A stretch of 64,000 bases of DNA. Source: Aquincola tertiaricarbonis. GTDB taxonomy: Bacteria > Pseudomonadota > Gammaproteobacteria > Burkholderiales > Burkholderiaceae_C. Positions within the stretch are counted from its first letter, which is position 1. Each line of letters starts with the position of its first letter. Below, piece after piece: positions 1-8,625 of the stretch. The stretch covers positions 1,054,001 through 1,118,000 of the forward strand of contig NZ_CP097635.1 in the NCBI RefSeq assembly GCF_023573145.1, written 5' to 3'. The notes under the pieces were generated by a model. The model ran no database searches. It was not told the origin of the DNA and was given only the letters and a program-made list of their open reading frames with translations. A program made the translations under genes and the position numbers.

Positions 1-545
1 CTGCTCGATGCCTTCGACCGCGACGCCGGCCTGCCGCTCGTTGAGCACGATGGGCTGGTCGTAGACGATGCCCCTGCGGTCGCGTACGTGGGTGTAAACG
101 CCAGCGGCATAGGTGCGCCGGCGCGGGTCGACGCAGGCATTCCACAAGTGGCGGGACGCGTCCAACGACATCATGTCGGCCGATGCCTTGTTGCCGTCAC
201 CCCAGAGGGCCGCGATCGGGATCCTGCTCTGGAACTCGGCCACGCGCTCATTGGCGCGACGCAGGCGTCCGCCGCCCTCCAACGCACGCATGGCCACCGT
301 GAACTGCGCCGGCTCGAGCCCAGGGATCATCGAGGCGACGCCCTTGGCGTCCGCATCCGTGCCGTGAGCCAGTAGAGCACCGTACAAAGCCACGAGCTCG
401 CCAGTGGACCCAGCAGCGCCTCGCTGTACCCGGTGACGGCATCCACCTCCAGCAGCAGGTCCGGAAACTGCACGCTCCCGATGAGCTTGTAGATGGTCTC
501 GCGGGTGCGGACCGGCTCGGATTGATCGGCCAGCCTCGGCGCGCT
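1..545 (-). pseudogene. Tn3-family transposase (TnpA) remnant, frameshifted
   Basis: Reading the minus strand gives the characteristic C-terminal part of a Tn3 TnpA: FPDLLLEVDAVTGYSEALLG, then HGTDADAKGVASMIPGLEP, then KASADMMSLDASRHLWNA and YDQPIVLNERQAGVAVEGIE at the window edge. The first block is in a different frame from the rest; the frames change near position 400, where a few residues between LLG and ELVALYGALLAHG are also missing. The upstream end joins a broken toxin gene near 530. The rest of the gene lies beyond position 1. It is a dead fragment of a DDE transposase and shows that a Tn3-type transposon once entered this locus. Confidence 0.8.
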
Positions 546-615
546 CCAGCAGGAAGTCGAACAGGAATCCCAGCTCGGCGTCGGCCTCAGGCGCGAACCC
601 TGCACTGAACGTCAT
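530..615 (-). pseudogene. RelE/ParE-type toxin, N-terminal stub
   Basis: Starting at the ATG that overlaps the stop codon of the upstream antitoxin gene (ATGA), the minus strand reads MTFSAGFAPEADAELGFLFD and then FLLERAE, which is the first helix and strand of RelE/ParE ribosome- or gyrase-directed toxins. After about 28 residues the family similarity stops and Tn3 transposase sequence begins in another frame. The toxin is therefore truncated and almost certainly inactive. The family call rests on a short stretch and on the partner gene. Confidence 0.5.
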
Positions 616-857
616 TTGCGCAACTGCTTCACCCGTGCTTTGACTTTCGCCTCGATCTTGTACAGGAAAAGGTCCGACGGGATGGAAATCCCGGTGCGCT
701 CGTACGCTGCCAAAGAGGCGTCGCAGCGCGCGGCGAAGTCCGTTTGCACGCGACGGAAATCAACGGCCCGACGCACCGATGCCTCGACAAGCTCGGTCAG
801 TGTCTCACCGGACAGAAGCACCGAATCCAGATCAGCGCACAACGTCCGGCTCGGCAC
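612..857 (-). CDS. CopG/YlcI-like antitoxin of a broken toxin-antitoxin pair
   Basis: About 81 residues if the GTG at 857 is the start; a longer form from 911 is possible and the true N-terminus may be damaged. The core reads SGETLTELVEASVRRAVDFR, then a helical tail ending KVKARVKQLRK, which resembles small ribbon-helix-helix antitoxins paired with RelE/ParE toxins. These bind and neutralise the toxin and repress their own promoter. The last codons overlap the toxin start by ATGA, the usual translational coupling. Because the toxin is cut after about 28 residues, this antitoxin is an orphan here. Confidence 0.5.
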   Translation of the reverse strand: MPSRTLCADLDSVLLSGETLTELVEASVRRAVDFRRVQTDFAARCDASLAAYERTGISIPSDLFLYKIEAKVKARVKQLRK

Positions 858-865
858 GGACGTCG

Positions 866-1332
866 GGCCTGGATGCCCACGGGGTGCGGCAGGCCTTCGA
901 CACCCGCGCACCGCGCCGCGGCGTCATCGTCTTCCTCGTGACAATGGCCGTGCTGCTGACGCTGCTGCGGACGAGCCAGATCATGCCCTTCTACACCCGC
1001 GGCGCGTTGCCCGAGATGATCGTCCAGGCGAAGGCGCCGACGGCTTTCGTCTACGTGCTCGACCTCGGTGTCGTGGTGCCGCTGTCGCTACTCGCCGCTT
1101 GGTGGTTGTGGCGCCACTGGCTCTGGGGTTTCATACTCGCCAGATTCGTGCTGGTGTAGGCGGCGACGATGGGCCTGGCGCTGCTGGAGATGGCCGCGCT
1201 CGCGCTGCGCGCGGGCCTGACGATGCCACACTGTCGGCGGCTTGGGTCACGCTCGCAGCAGCGGGGCTCAGCATGGCGTGGTGGTTCATCCGGCATTGCC
1301 GCGGTGTGGGAAGTGGCTCCTCAGGAAGTTGA
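866..1332 (+). pseudogene. Small multi-pass membrane protein, nonsense and frameshift
   Basis: The reading frame beginning near 866 gives an integral membrane protein with segments such as VIVFLVTMAVLLTLL and VVPLSLLAAWWLW. At 1157-1159 a TAG interrupts the family-like string LVxAATMGLALLEM, and around 1220 the frame shifts before AAWVTLAAAGLSMAWWFIRH. Four hydrophobic segments are visible when the pieces are joined. The N-terminus is missing because the sequence begins inside the antitoxin region. It lies directly upstream of the gene at 1338, so the two were probably cotranscribed. Function unknown. Confidence 0.55.
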
Positions 1333-1337
1333 CGGCA

Positions 1338-2210
1338 ATGGTCTGGATCAAGTGGTTGGTGATGGTGCTCGCCGTGCTGATCGTCGCGCTGGGCGCGTTC
1401 GGCGCCTCGCGCTGGGCGGCGAACACGCGCGAACTGACCGAGCGGCTCGAGGCGTCGCGGGCGCCGATCGGCCCCGCGCGTTACGACGCCGCACGCGAGC
1501 TCGAAGGCCTGCCCGCGCCGGTACAGCGCTTCTTTCTGGCCGTGTTGAAGGACGGCCAGCACATGGTGAGCGCGGTGACGATCGAGCACTGCGGCACCTT
1601 CAACCTCGCTGCCGAGGGGCCCGACCAGTGGGAGCCCTTCACCTCCTGGCAGCGCAGCACGATGCGCCGGCCCGGCTTCGTCTGGGACGGGCGCGCGAGC
1701 ATGCTGCCCGGCGTGGCCGTGCACGTGCACGACGCCTACGTGGCCGGAGAAGGCATCCTGCACCCCGCCGTGATGGGCCTGGTCTCGCTCACTGAGCTGC
1801 GCGGCACAAGCCCCGAGCCCGACGGCGTGGCCGTGGGCGAGTTCATGCGCTGGTTCGCCGAAGGCGCGTGGTACCCGACCGCACTGCTGCCGAGTCAGGG
1901 CGTGCACTGGAGCGAGGTGGACCAGCATTCGGCGTTGGCCACGGCGAGCGACGGCGCGGTGAGTGTGACGCTGCTGTTCCGCTTCGATCCGCCAAGCGGC
2001 GTCATTGCCAGCGTGCGCGCCGAGGCGCGCGGCCGCACCGTGGGCCCGACCGTGGTGATGACGCCGTGGGAGGGCCGCTGGTCGAACTACGCCGAGGTTG
2101 ACGGGCTGCGGGTGCCTATGAAGGGTGAGGTGGCGTGGATCACCCCACAGGGGCTGAGGGCCTATTGGCGAGGGTCAACTGTAGACATTCGGTACGAGCC
2201 AGCCAACTAA
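1338..2210 (+). CDS. Conserved hypothetical protein, DUF6544/DUF6920-like
   Basis: 290 residues. One N-terminal hydrophobic segment (about residues 4-22, WLVMVLAVLIVALGAFGAS) acts as a signal anchor. The remainder is soluble and recalls the DUF6544/DUF6920 group: LPAPVQRFFLAVL near residue 60, a RRPGFVWDGRASMLPG stretch, then VRVHDAYV-like and WYPTALLP blocks. The start at 1338 lies six bases after the stop of the decayed membrane-protein gene and fits the anchor. No enzyme motif is recognised. The upstream partner is broken but this gene appears intact. Confidence 0.6.
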   Translation: MVWIKWLVMVLAVLIVALGAFGASRWAANTRELTERLEASRAPIGPARYDAARELEGLPAPVQRFFLAVLKDGQHMVSAVTIEHCGTFNLAAEGPDQWEPFTSWQRSTMRRPGFVWDGRASMLPGVAVHVHDAYVAGEGILHPAVMGLVSLTELRGTSPEPDGVAVGEFMRWFAEGAWYPTALLPSQGVHWSEVDQHSALATASDGAVSVTLLFRFDPPSGVIASVRAEARGRTVGPTVVMTPWEGRWSNYAEVDGLRVPMKGEVAWITPQGLRAYWRGSTVDIRYEPAN

Positions 2211-2559
2211 CCCAAACTCACGCACGGTCGAGGGGGACTTTTCACTCACCGCTACGGATCGCTGACTGTCCGGTTCTTGGAACGGAGCCCTGCGGAAGGC
2301 GAGGGATCGGGCCTGGACGTCCGGCGCCACTCGGGTGCGGACCGCCTGGCCGCTGAGTGCGGCGAACTGCTCAACCGTGCTCAATTGCTTGCGTCCCCGC
2401 ACAGTGGTCATTGGCTGGCAGGTGTCCAAGCACATGATCTGGTCAGCGCTTCAAGTGCTCGCGATTTACCATCACCAAATGACGTCCTGATAAGAACACT
2501 TCTCGAGACGTAAGCTGCGCTGAGGCGGTGGGAGCAACATCGCCAGCGCGACGGTCAGC
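2211..2559. other. Gap with no recognisable gene
   Basis: Short open frames occur on both strands but none has a family resemblance, a convincing ribosome-binding site or codon usage like its neighbours. I see no tandem repeats or RNA gene here. Confidence 0.4.
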
Positions 2560-2978
2560 TGGGCGTCTCATGCAACCGAGGCGGCCCCAGACCTTACCCA
2601 TGCCGCAACCGTCTCGGCATGGACGCCAACGATGCGCGCTGCCTCCTCCGGAGGCAGCCCTTGGTGGTACTGCAGGTGGACTGCGCGGACGACTGCGGCT
2701 TCCGCTCCCAGTTGTCAACTCACGCGCACCAGCTCCTTGTCGCCGAGCGGCTCCAGTCCCTCGTCTCGAGAAAGGTAGACCTTCGCTTTCGCGTGCGTAC
2801 GTGGCGCGCAATGAGGCTCGACCTCCAGCAGCGCACGTTGCTCCCCGCTCTCGGGCTCGGCTCCGTCAAGTCGCTCAGCTAACAGCCGGTCCGGCTTCGT
2901 CCCAAGCGGCGCCGCTTCATCATCAGTCCGTGTTCTCTGCATCCGCCTCTCATCCGTTAACGGTGGTCGTGGCGGCAA
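2560..2978 (-). pseudogene. Possible remnant of a helix-turn-helix protein
   Basis: The minus strand contains AVHLQYHQGLPPEEAARIVG followed by VHAETVAAWV, which has the spacing of a helix-turn-helix as in sigma region 4 or transposase N-termini. The open frame upstream (from 2978) is separated from it by a single in-frame TGA at 2715-2717. The whole may be one decayed DNA-binding gene. No family can be named. Confidence 0.25.
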
Positions 2979-3071
2979 TCACTGTACGTGCCTCACCCCG
3001 ACTGTGCGCCGCGTCGACCCGACCTCGCCTCCATGCGACGCGCGTCGCGCTCCGCCGGCCTCTCGCCGCGC

Positions 3072-3715
3072 CTAGTTTGGAAAAAAGTCCCGGATGTCTG
3101 CCAGCCGCGCCGAGGGATCGGCCATAAGGAAGATGGCCACCGCCTGGCGGGTGTCCGCTCGAGGCACAACTGCCTCTGGCCCGGCTTCGGTACTGCACAG
3201 TGATGCGTCGTCAGCCAGCGACAGGTGCGTGCGGCACACAAAGGGCCGATACTCATAAATGTTGCAGCGCTGGTCGGCCCCAGGAACGGGCAAGGTGAGC
3301 CCATGTGCCGGCTTGTCAGTGCCTGGGCGCTGTCGAGCTCGTCGACCGCCTGCTGCAGTGTCGACACGTTGGCCGGCTCGGCCGGCTTGCGCCGAACCAC
3401 GTGGCCAATCAGCTGGGCCTCGGTCGAAGTGATGGTCGCCGACAGGTGGCAGCAATGGCTGCATCCGGGCTGGCAGGCGGACACGGCGGCCAGGGGCTCG
3501 AAGTGCGCGGCGCCCCAGCGGTGCAACCACACGATGCGCTGGCGCTGCGTGCGCGCGTTCGCTGCGGCGCGCAACAGGCGTTCTGCTCCGACATCCGGTT
3601 GAACCGCCGCCAACTTGCTCTGCGCGGTGCGGACGGCGGCCGCCGTCCGCTCAGCACCATGGTCGCCCATGGGCTTGAAGGGCGCGCATTCTTTGGGCTC
3701 CGTTCCTGTCTGCAT
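3072..3715 (-). pseudogene. YkgJ-family cysteine-cluster protein, frameshifted
   Basis: The start at 3715 (MQTGTEPKE) has AAGGGAG five bases upstream. The protein carries the YkgJ signature CQPGCSHCCHL, followed by SPCPFLG, and in another frame ADQRCNIYEYRPFVCRTH, which together make the conserved cysteines proposed to bind zinc or iron-sulfur. Between PFLG and ADQRC, at about 3278-3281, one G is missing from a run of G, so the product is truncated unless this is a sequencing error. The C-terminal frame ends ADIRDFFPN. Biochemical role of the family is poorly known. Confidence 0.65.
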
Positions 3716-3839
3716 GCGGTCTCCCTTGCTTTCCATGTCGCCGTTGAATCTTGACTCGGAAGCGTGTGCGTTAGCCACCGGGTCTGCGGCCTCATCAGGC
3801 GGCGGCAGGCTTGCCACCGTCTGCGAACCTCCCACTGCA

Positions 3840-4215
3840 CTACCCTCACTTTAGATGCGACCCCGCGGCGTACGCTCGGTTGCCGGGAGCCTCAGCGGCG
3901 GCGCGCCACTCCCCCGGTGGCGTTTTCGTCCGGCGCCGATCACTTCTGGCCCTTTCGCGACCGTCCGTCAGAAGCTGAGTTCCGCAGCTCGTTGCCCGTC
4001 CCGGCCAACCATGACGTTGACGCGGCGCTGATGAAAGGCGCTTCGTGGACCGGCGCCGCCCTACCCTGCTTGAACGGCTGCCATTGGCAGCAGGCGTCTT
4101 GCCACGGGCGGCGCCACGCTGCTATGTGATGATAACCCGTACTATCATCAATTAAGAATTGTCGCGGTCAGCTAAAGATGCGTCATTTGCTTTAATGCCT
4201 GGGCGAGATGCCGTG
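3840..4215. other. Gap upstream of nothing recognisable; contains one AT-rich inverted repeat
   Basis: No coding frame here has family resemblance. The stretch lies beyond the 3' end of the relaxase gene and upstream of the YkgJ-like gene. The only structured signal is the inverted repeat listed at 4127-4150. Confidence 0.4.
4127..4150. repeat. Perfect 8-bp inverted repeat, AT-rich
   Basis: TGATGATA (4127-4134), eight bases, then TATCATCA (4143-4150). It is notably AT-rich in GC-rich surroundings and has the size of a dimeric repressor operator or a recombinase core site. It has no U-run and is not a good intrinsic terminator. Confidence 0.45.
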
Positions 4216-5160
4216 TCAACGGCGGTGCTCCGATGGGCGATCCCGCAGGCCCTTCTCAATGGAACGCTGCGGCGAGAGTCGAGGAACGGCGAAGCGAGGT
4301 CTCCCCTCCATAAAGTTGGCAAGATCACGTGCGAGGTTGCGATCTAGCGAATTTTTTGACCGGACAAGCACTTGCCCGATACGCGCCCAAGCTTGACGAG
4401 CTGAGAAGTGGGAAGGAGCAATGGCGATCGGGCGTCGAATTACCTCCCGCCGCAGCCGTTGCTGGTCCCGGGCCTGTCGCTGCCATAACGCCTCATCGCG
4501 GCCTTGCACGCCGCGCGTTGCAGCAGGTGTAGCCTCCGCCTCGATGCCCCAGCCGCGCAACCTTTCCGCGAAAGTCTCTCGCCAACGCTGGAGATCGGCC
4601 TTACGGGGGTTCAGCCGGTGCCCATGGTTTGACTCTGCCCGCACGCTGAGGTGCACGTGAGGATTCGCTTGGTGGTCGTGCAGCACCATGACGTACTTGT
4701 GATCTGCCAGCTCTAAGTGTGCGAACTCGCGGGTCGCGCGCTGCACAATAGACGGGTCGGTGCCACGCGGCATGGACAGCATGATGTTGTAGGCCTCGCG
4801 CCGCGTAGTGTGTTCCTCGATCGGGCTACCACCCCAGCGCCACTCGTCCACCAGCAGGTCGAGCTCTTCCCGACCCTGCACCACGTCACCGCGTTCATCC
4901 TCGATCGGCAGCCGGCCGTGTTTGCTGATGTAGTGGAAATGCGCCGTGATGGCGCACATACCTCGGCCGCCTCCGGTGACCTTGACCATCACCTGAGGGG
5001 CGCGGCGCTGCACCAGCGCGGCGATGCGCTCGCGCAGGGCAGCGGCCCGTTGAGCAGGCGAGCCGCGCAGGCGGGGCGCTGCGTTGGGCACCCGTCGATT
5101 GCCCGGATAGAACAGCCGCTCGCCCCAGTGCAGCAAGGCGGCATCGGTGGATAGCGTCAT
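4216..5160 (-). CDS. Relaxase / mobilisation nuclease
   Basis: 314 residues. The three-histidine metal motif of relaxases is present as HDHQANPHVHL (about residue 155), preceded by KYVMVL. An upstream conserved block KVTGGGRGMCAITAHFHYIS includes the region around the usual catalytic residues. The enzyme would nick oriT and lead strand transfer of a mobilisable element. The protein is short, with only a brief basic tail after the nuclease domain and no helicase or primase domain, so it would need a helper conjugation system. It is the second gene of a two-gene unit: its ATG overlaps the stop of the MobC-like gene (ATGA). Confidence 0.8.
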   Translation of the reverse strand: MTLSTDAALLHWGERLFYPGNRRVPNAAPRLRGSPAQRAAALRERIAALVQRRAPQVMVKVTGGGRGMCAITAHFHYISKHGRLPIEDERGDVVQGREELDLLVDEWRWGGSPIEEHTTRREAYNIMLSMPRGTDPSIVQRATREFAHLELADHKYVMVLHDHQANPHVHLSVRAESNHGHRLNPRKADLQRWRETFAERLRGWGIEAEATPAATRGVQGRDEALWQRQARDQQRLRREVIRRPIAIAPSHFSARQAWARIGQVLVRSKNSLDRNLARDLANFMEGRPRFAVPRLSPQRSIEKGLRDRPSEHRR

Positions 5161-5729
5161 GGCGCGCTCCGAGCGACGCGGCGGCCGTGTGTCCGCTGCA
5201 TCGGCGCATGCTCCACCGGCGGGCAGTTCATCGCCAGCGATGCTGCAGAAACGAGGAGCGCTCGCAATTCGCCGAGACCCTGCCTGAGGACCTCTGCTTC
5301 CGAAGACGTCGGATCGACGCGGCCCTGCAAGCTCAGTCGCTGCAGGCCTCTGCGTAACGCCGCCAGTTCAGCCGTCAGGGCTACCAATGCCCTGCGCTGA
5401 GCGTCGAGCTGCTCCGCAGTCGCATCGACAGCGCCGCCAGCGGCCACGCGTGCCAACCAGCGACCGGGCCGTTGGCCAGCAAGCTCAGCCGACGACAGCA
5501 CCGCCCTCACCCCGTCAGGATGCATGCGTAAGCACAAGCGCTGCGACCTGAGCCGTACGGCGGGCTCTCTTGCCTGGGCGTCTACAGCGCCCTGCGTCCC
5601 CAGCGAAGCAATAAGCACCCGTCGTACGAACTGCGACGGCATGACGCCTTCGGCCTCGGCGCGCGCCATCAGCGCACCCTTCAAGCCCTGCAAATCGACC
5701 GTGATGCGGTCCCGAGGTGAGGTGTACAT
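5157..5729 (-). CDS. MobC/TraJ-like relaxosome accessory protein
   Basis: 190 residues from the ATG at 5729, which has AAGGAGG six bases upstream. The N-terminal part reads DRITVDLQGLKGALMARAEA then MPSQFVRRVLIASLG, which fits a ribbon-helix-helix DNA-binding domain, and a second half carries a helical segment from about residue 105. Proteins of this kind bind near oriT and help the relaxase. Cotranscription and overlap with the relaxase support this. The exact family name is inferred from context. Confidence 0.6.
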   Translation of the reverse strand: MYTSPRDRITVDLQGLKGALMARAEAEGVMPSQFVRRVLIASLGTQGAVDAQAREPAVRLRSQRLCLRMHPDGVRAVLSSAELAGQRPGRWLARVAAGGAVDATAEQLDAQRRALVALTAELAALRRGLQRLSLQGRVDPTSSEAEVLRQGLGELRALLVSAASLAMNCPPVEHAPMQRTHGRRVARSAP

Positions 5730-5879
5730 ACGAGCCTCCTTCAGGACAAGCGCCAGCTTGTCCGACAAACGGCGCCACCGCGCCTATCCTGCACTAACCA
5801 CTGTCTGCAGTTTGGCGAATTGGACAGCGATCCACAGCGCTGGATTGCGGCGCTTTTCAGCGTCGGATTGACGCAGAAC

Positions 5880-6060
5880 TTGATCGAAGATCAATCAACC
5901 GAGCCGAGTCATCAACGGTTCGGTCGACACCGAGTCGATTGAATATTGGTTCGGTCATAGATGACTTGAACTGACCCGACTCGATCGTTACCGAGTCTTC
6001 GCCCACTTGAAGCTGACCATCGTCGGCTTCAGTCGATCTGTGCGGCGCTGATCGCATTGC
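5880..6060. promoter_or_regulatory. Candidate oriT / StbA-operator region with repeated 9-mers
   Basis: This noncoding stretch lies between the divergent mob and stb-like operons. It holds a perfect hairpin TTGATC-GAA-GATCAA (5880-5894) and at least six related 9-mers: CCGAGTCAT (5904), TTCGGTCGA (5919), CCGAGTCGA (5930), TTCGGTCAT (5950), CCGACTCGA (5976) and CCGAGTCTT (5991). GGTTCGGTC occurs twice exactly (5917, 5948). In plasmid R388, StbA binds arrays of 9-bp repeats beside oriT; an equivalent role here is inference. Confidence 0.5.
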
Positions 6061-6091
6061 GCAGCCTGTTGCTTCTTCAGGAGAGAGGTTG

Positions 6092-6499
6092 ATGGACGTT
6101 CGTGACGACACACCACACCCCCGTTTACAGCCGCAAGGCCCTCCGGGCCGACGCAACCTGCGTGCGAGGGCGTATGCCGCTGAGATCTACCAGCTGCAGC
6201 AACAGGGCTACACCCTGACCGCCATTCACTCGGCGCTGTGCGCCATGGGCGTGCCCGTCAGCAAGAGCACGGTGCAGCGCGAGGCGGCCCTGTATTTCGC
6301 CCGTATCGCAGCGGCCACCCTGCAGCCAGCCACGCCTGCGACGCAGGCGGCAGCGCCGCTCACGGTTGCAGCGCACGTCGCACCCAAGCCCAGCGGCACG
6401 CTCCTCAGCGGCGACCAACGCAGCGGTAAAGAGATTGCCGAAGAGTTCATGCGGGGCCAGAGCGATAACGTGTTTCTGCGCGCAAAGGGAAAGCCATGA
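6092..6499 (+). CDS. StbA-like DNA-binding protein
   Basis: 135 residues from the ATG at 6092, with AGGAGAG about 7 bases upstream. Residues 25-70 (AAEIYQLQQQGYTLTAIHSA then VPVSKSTVQREA) have the look of a helix-turn-helix, and the C-terminus ends GKEIAEEFMRGQ. It is the first gene of a three-gene unit with ATGA overlaps, in the order DNA-binding protein, ParA-like ATPase, membrane-anchored coiled coil. This layout and its divergence from relaxase genes match the stbABC operon of IncW plasmids, where StbA represses the operon and positions plasmid copies. Direct similarity to StbA was not tested. Confidence 0.5.
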   Translation: MDVRDDTPHPRLQPQGPPGRRNLRARAYAAEIYQLQQQGYTLTAIHSALCAMGVPVSKSTVQREAALYFARIAAATLQPATPATQAAAPLTVAAHVAPKPSGTLLSGDQRSGKEIAEEFMRGQSDNVFLRAKGKP

Positions 6500-7224
6500 A
6501 AATCGCCGTCATCAATTTCTCGGGCAACGTGGGCAAGACCTTGGTGGCGCGGCACCTGCTGCGACCACGCCTGCCAGGCGCAGAGCTGGTCGCCGTGGAG
6601 TCGGTCAACGCCGGCACGACCGACGGGACCGCCCTGAAGGGCAACCAGTTCGGCCAGTTGCAGGAGTACCTGCAGACGCTTGAGCACGCGATCGTCGACA
6701 TCGGCGCCAGCAACCTGGAAGACCTGCTAGCGCTCATGCACCGGTATCGCAACAGCCACGAGGACTTTGACTTCTTCTTGGTTCCCACGGTCCCCGCGCG
6801 AAAGCAGCAACAGGACACCTTGTCGACGCTGGCAGAACTGCATCGGTTGGGGGTCACGCCGGACCGCATCCGCGTGGTGTTCAACATGGTGGAGCCGGGC
6901 GCCGACGTGCAAGACGCGTTTGCCACGCTGTTTCGCTTCCTGGAGGAACTGCCAGTGGCGCAGGCGAATCCTGCATGCCGGATCGAGGTCAACGAAGTGT
7001 TTGAGCGTGTCAAAACGGCGGACGCCGAGTTGACCGCACTGGCCGACGACCCCACCGACTACAAGGCGCTGATCGCCCGCGCGACGGACATCAACGACAA
7101 AATGGCGCTGGCCAGCCGGCTGGCCACTCGGCGGCTTGCACAGGGCACGGTGCCCGAGTTGGACGCCTGTTTTGCCGCCCTCGGGCTCATGGATGATCAG
7201 CGCGCTCCGGAGCTCGTGCCATGA
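6496..7224 (+). CDS. StbB-like ParA-family ATPase
   Basis: 242 residues. It begins MKIAVINFSGNVGKTLVARH, a deviant Walker A of the ParA/MinD type (SGNVGKT). DIGASNLEDLL near residue 75 occupies the Walker B position and FFLVPTVPARKQQQDT follows, as in StbB and VirC1-type ATPases involved in plasmid stability or conjugation. Start and stop overlap both neighbours by ATGA, so the three proteins are translationally coupled. It probably partitions or localises the element; no separate ParB-like gene is present. Confidence 0.65.
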   Translation: MKIAVINFSGNVGKTLVARHLLRPRLPGAELVAVESVNAGTTDGTALKGNQFGQLQEYLQTLEHAIVDIGASNLEDLLALMHRYRNSHEDFDFFLVPTVPARKQQQDTLSTLAELHRLGVTPDRIRVVFNMVEPGADVQDAFATLFRFLEELPVAQANPACRIEVNEVFERVKTADAELTALADDPTDYKALIARATDINDKMALASRLATRRLAQGTVPELDACFAALGLMDDQRAPELVP

Positions 7225-7664
7225 GCAGCCCGAACTCCGCACGAGAGGCGCTGATCGCCGAGACGGTGGGCGAGCTCCTCGGTGCGGTGGAGCTGGTGAG
7301 GCGACTCACATCCGAACTGGATGCCGGCGCTCAAGCGCTCGATGCCGCCAGCCAACGGCTGGACGCTGGCACTCATCGGCTCGAGGCGCGGGTAGACGCC
7401 CTGGCGCACGCGGCGCAGGTAGAAGTGATGCGGCGTGTGGCGTCGAACACAAAGCAGGTGTTCCGAGACGCACAGGCGGCGCTCATCGAGGCCATGGACA
7501 TCTCAGCGCGCAAGATCTTTGACCGTGAACTGGGCAATGCCTCACAGCGGCTGGCGAAACAGCGCGACGCTTTGGCGCAGGGCGGCGTGCACGGGGTTCT
7601 GGGATGGGCGTTGGTGACGGCTGCGCTCGTTGCGGGTTGTGCGCTCGGTCTAGCCGTCACCTGA
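7221..7664 (+). CDS. StbC-like coiled-coil protein with C-terminal membrane anchor
   Basis: 147 residues. The first 115 are predicted coiled coil, with heptad-like runs such as LDAASQRLDAGTHRLEARVD. The last 20 residues form one transmembrane segment (GWALVTAALVAGCALGLAVT). It is the third gene of the stb-like operon, starting inside the stop of the ATPase gene. Similar small anchored proteins occur in stb and mob loci of mobilisable elements. Its precise function is unknown. Confidence 0.5.
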   Translation: MSSPNSAREALIAETVGELLGAVELVRRLTSELDAGAQALDAASQRLDAGTHRLEARVDALAHAAQVEVMRRVASNTKQVFRDAQAALIEAMDISARKIFDRELGNASQRLAKQRDALAQGGVHGVLGWALVTAALVAGCALGLAVT

Positions 7665-7732
7665 ACTGTGCACAAACGTCCAAGGGGCAGAAATGACAGA
7701 GAGGGCATCGTGGACGCCCTCCCCCTCTTGGC

Positions 7733-8614
7733 TCACGCCTTGAGCTTGCGCATCTCCTCAGCCAGCAACCACAGCGCCCGGTTCAGGCTCACGTTGCGGT
7801 CGATGTTGTTGACCGGTCGGGTGTGCAGCCGCCGGCCCTTGGGGCCTCGGCCGAGCTGGCCGCCGCGGATGACGTTCTCCTGCACCCGCTGGAAGGTGTC
7901 CCACAGGCTGTGGCCCAGGTCCTGCGGCCGGCGTGCTTCGATCAGTTGCTCGGCGGTGACCGGGGCGGCGGTGCGCCCTCCAAAGTCCGGCACGATGTTC
8001 TCACCGAAGCGCAGCGCCAGGGCAGCTGTCGCAAAGGCACGTTCTTCCTGCGGCTGCAGGGGCAGTGCCTTCATCGCCTCGGTGTGCTCGCCGACCGCCT
8101 GGAAGCCCTCCAGCACCCGGAAGGCGCCTTCGATGACCCGGTCCTGCACCGGGCCCTTGTGCGGGATGCGCAGGTCTTCGACCACATCGCCGACGACCAG
8201 GCCGTTGGCGCAGACGTAGCGGAAGAGCCCCGCCAGCATCTGGTAGGCGCTGGCGCCGTCGTGGCTGTTGATGAGGATGATCTCCTGTGCTTCGTCCTGC
8301 TGGTTGGGCTCGCCATGGCGCAGGCGGATCAGGTGCTTGGTGTAGTCGGCCTTGCCGGCGATGCGGCTCATGCCTTGGGCGACCATCACCGGGCGGAAGT
8401 TCTCCTTCTGCAGGCCACGCAGGACGTCGATGGTCGGGATGTAGCTGTAACGCTCGGACCGGCTGGCGTGTTTGCCGGGGGCGAAGATGGAAGGCGCGAC
8501 CTGGCGCATCTGGTCTTCGGCGAGGCCACTGTCCTGGCGCAGGACCCGGGTGCCGTAGGCGAACCGGGTGGCCAGGCTGGGGCGGGTGCCGACTTGGGGG
8601 TGGAAGGTGTTCAT
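7733..8614 (-). CDS. DUF932 domain protein (plasmid/ICE backbone)
   Basis: 293 residues. The DUF932 signature includes RYSYIPTIDVLRGLQKENF near residue 58, a RHG(x)PN segment, INSHDGASAYQMLAGLFRYV near 112 and VCANGLVVGD. These proteins are common on plasmids, ICEs and phages, often next to an SSB gene as here, and their biochemical role is unsettled. The gene is followed by an SSB gene upstream on the same strand with an 11-base gap, so they form one operon. Confidence 0.75.
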   Translation of the reverse strand: MNTFHPQVGTRPSLATRFAYGTRVLRQDSGLAEDQMRQVAPSIFAPGKHASRSERYSYIPTIDVLRGLQKENFRPVMVAQGMSRIAGKADYTKHLIRLRHGEPNQQDEAQEIILINSHDGASAYQMLAGLFRYVCANGLVVGDVVEDLRIPHKGPVQDRVIEGAFRVLEGFQAVGEHTEAMKALPLQPQEERAFATAALALRFGENIVPDFGGRTAAPVTAEQLIEARRPQDLGHSLWDTFQRVQENVIRGGQLGRGPKGRRLHTRPVNNIDRNVSLNRALWLLAEEMRKLKA

Positions 8615-8625
8615 GGTGGTCTCCT

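Noticed and set aside
7701..7721. GAGGGC/GCCCTC hairpin between the stb-like and DUF932 genes as a terminator
   Set aside because: Short stem, nine-base loop and no T-run on either strand.
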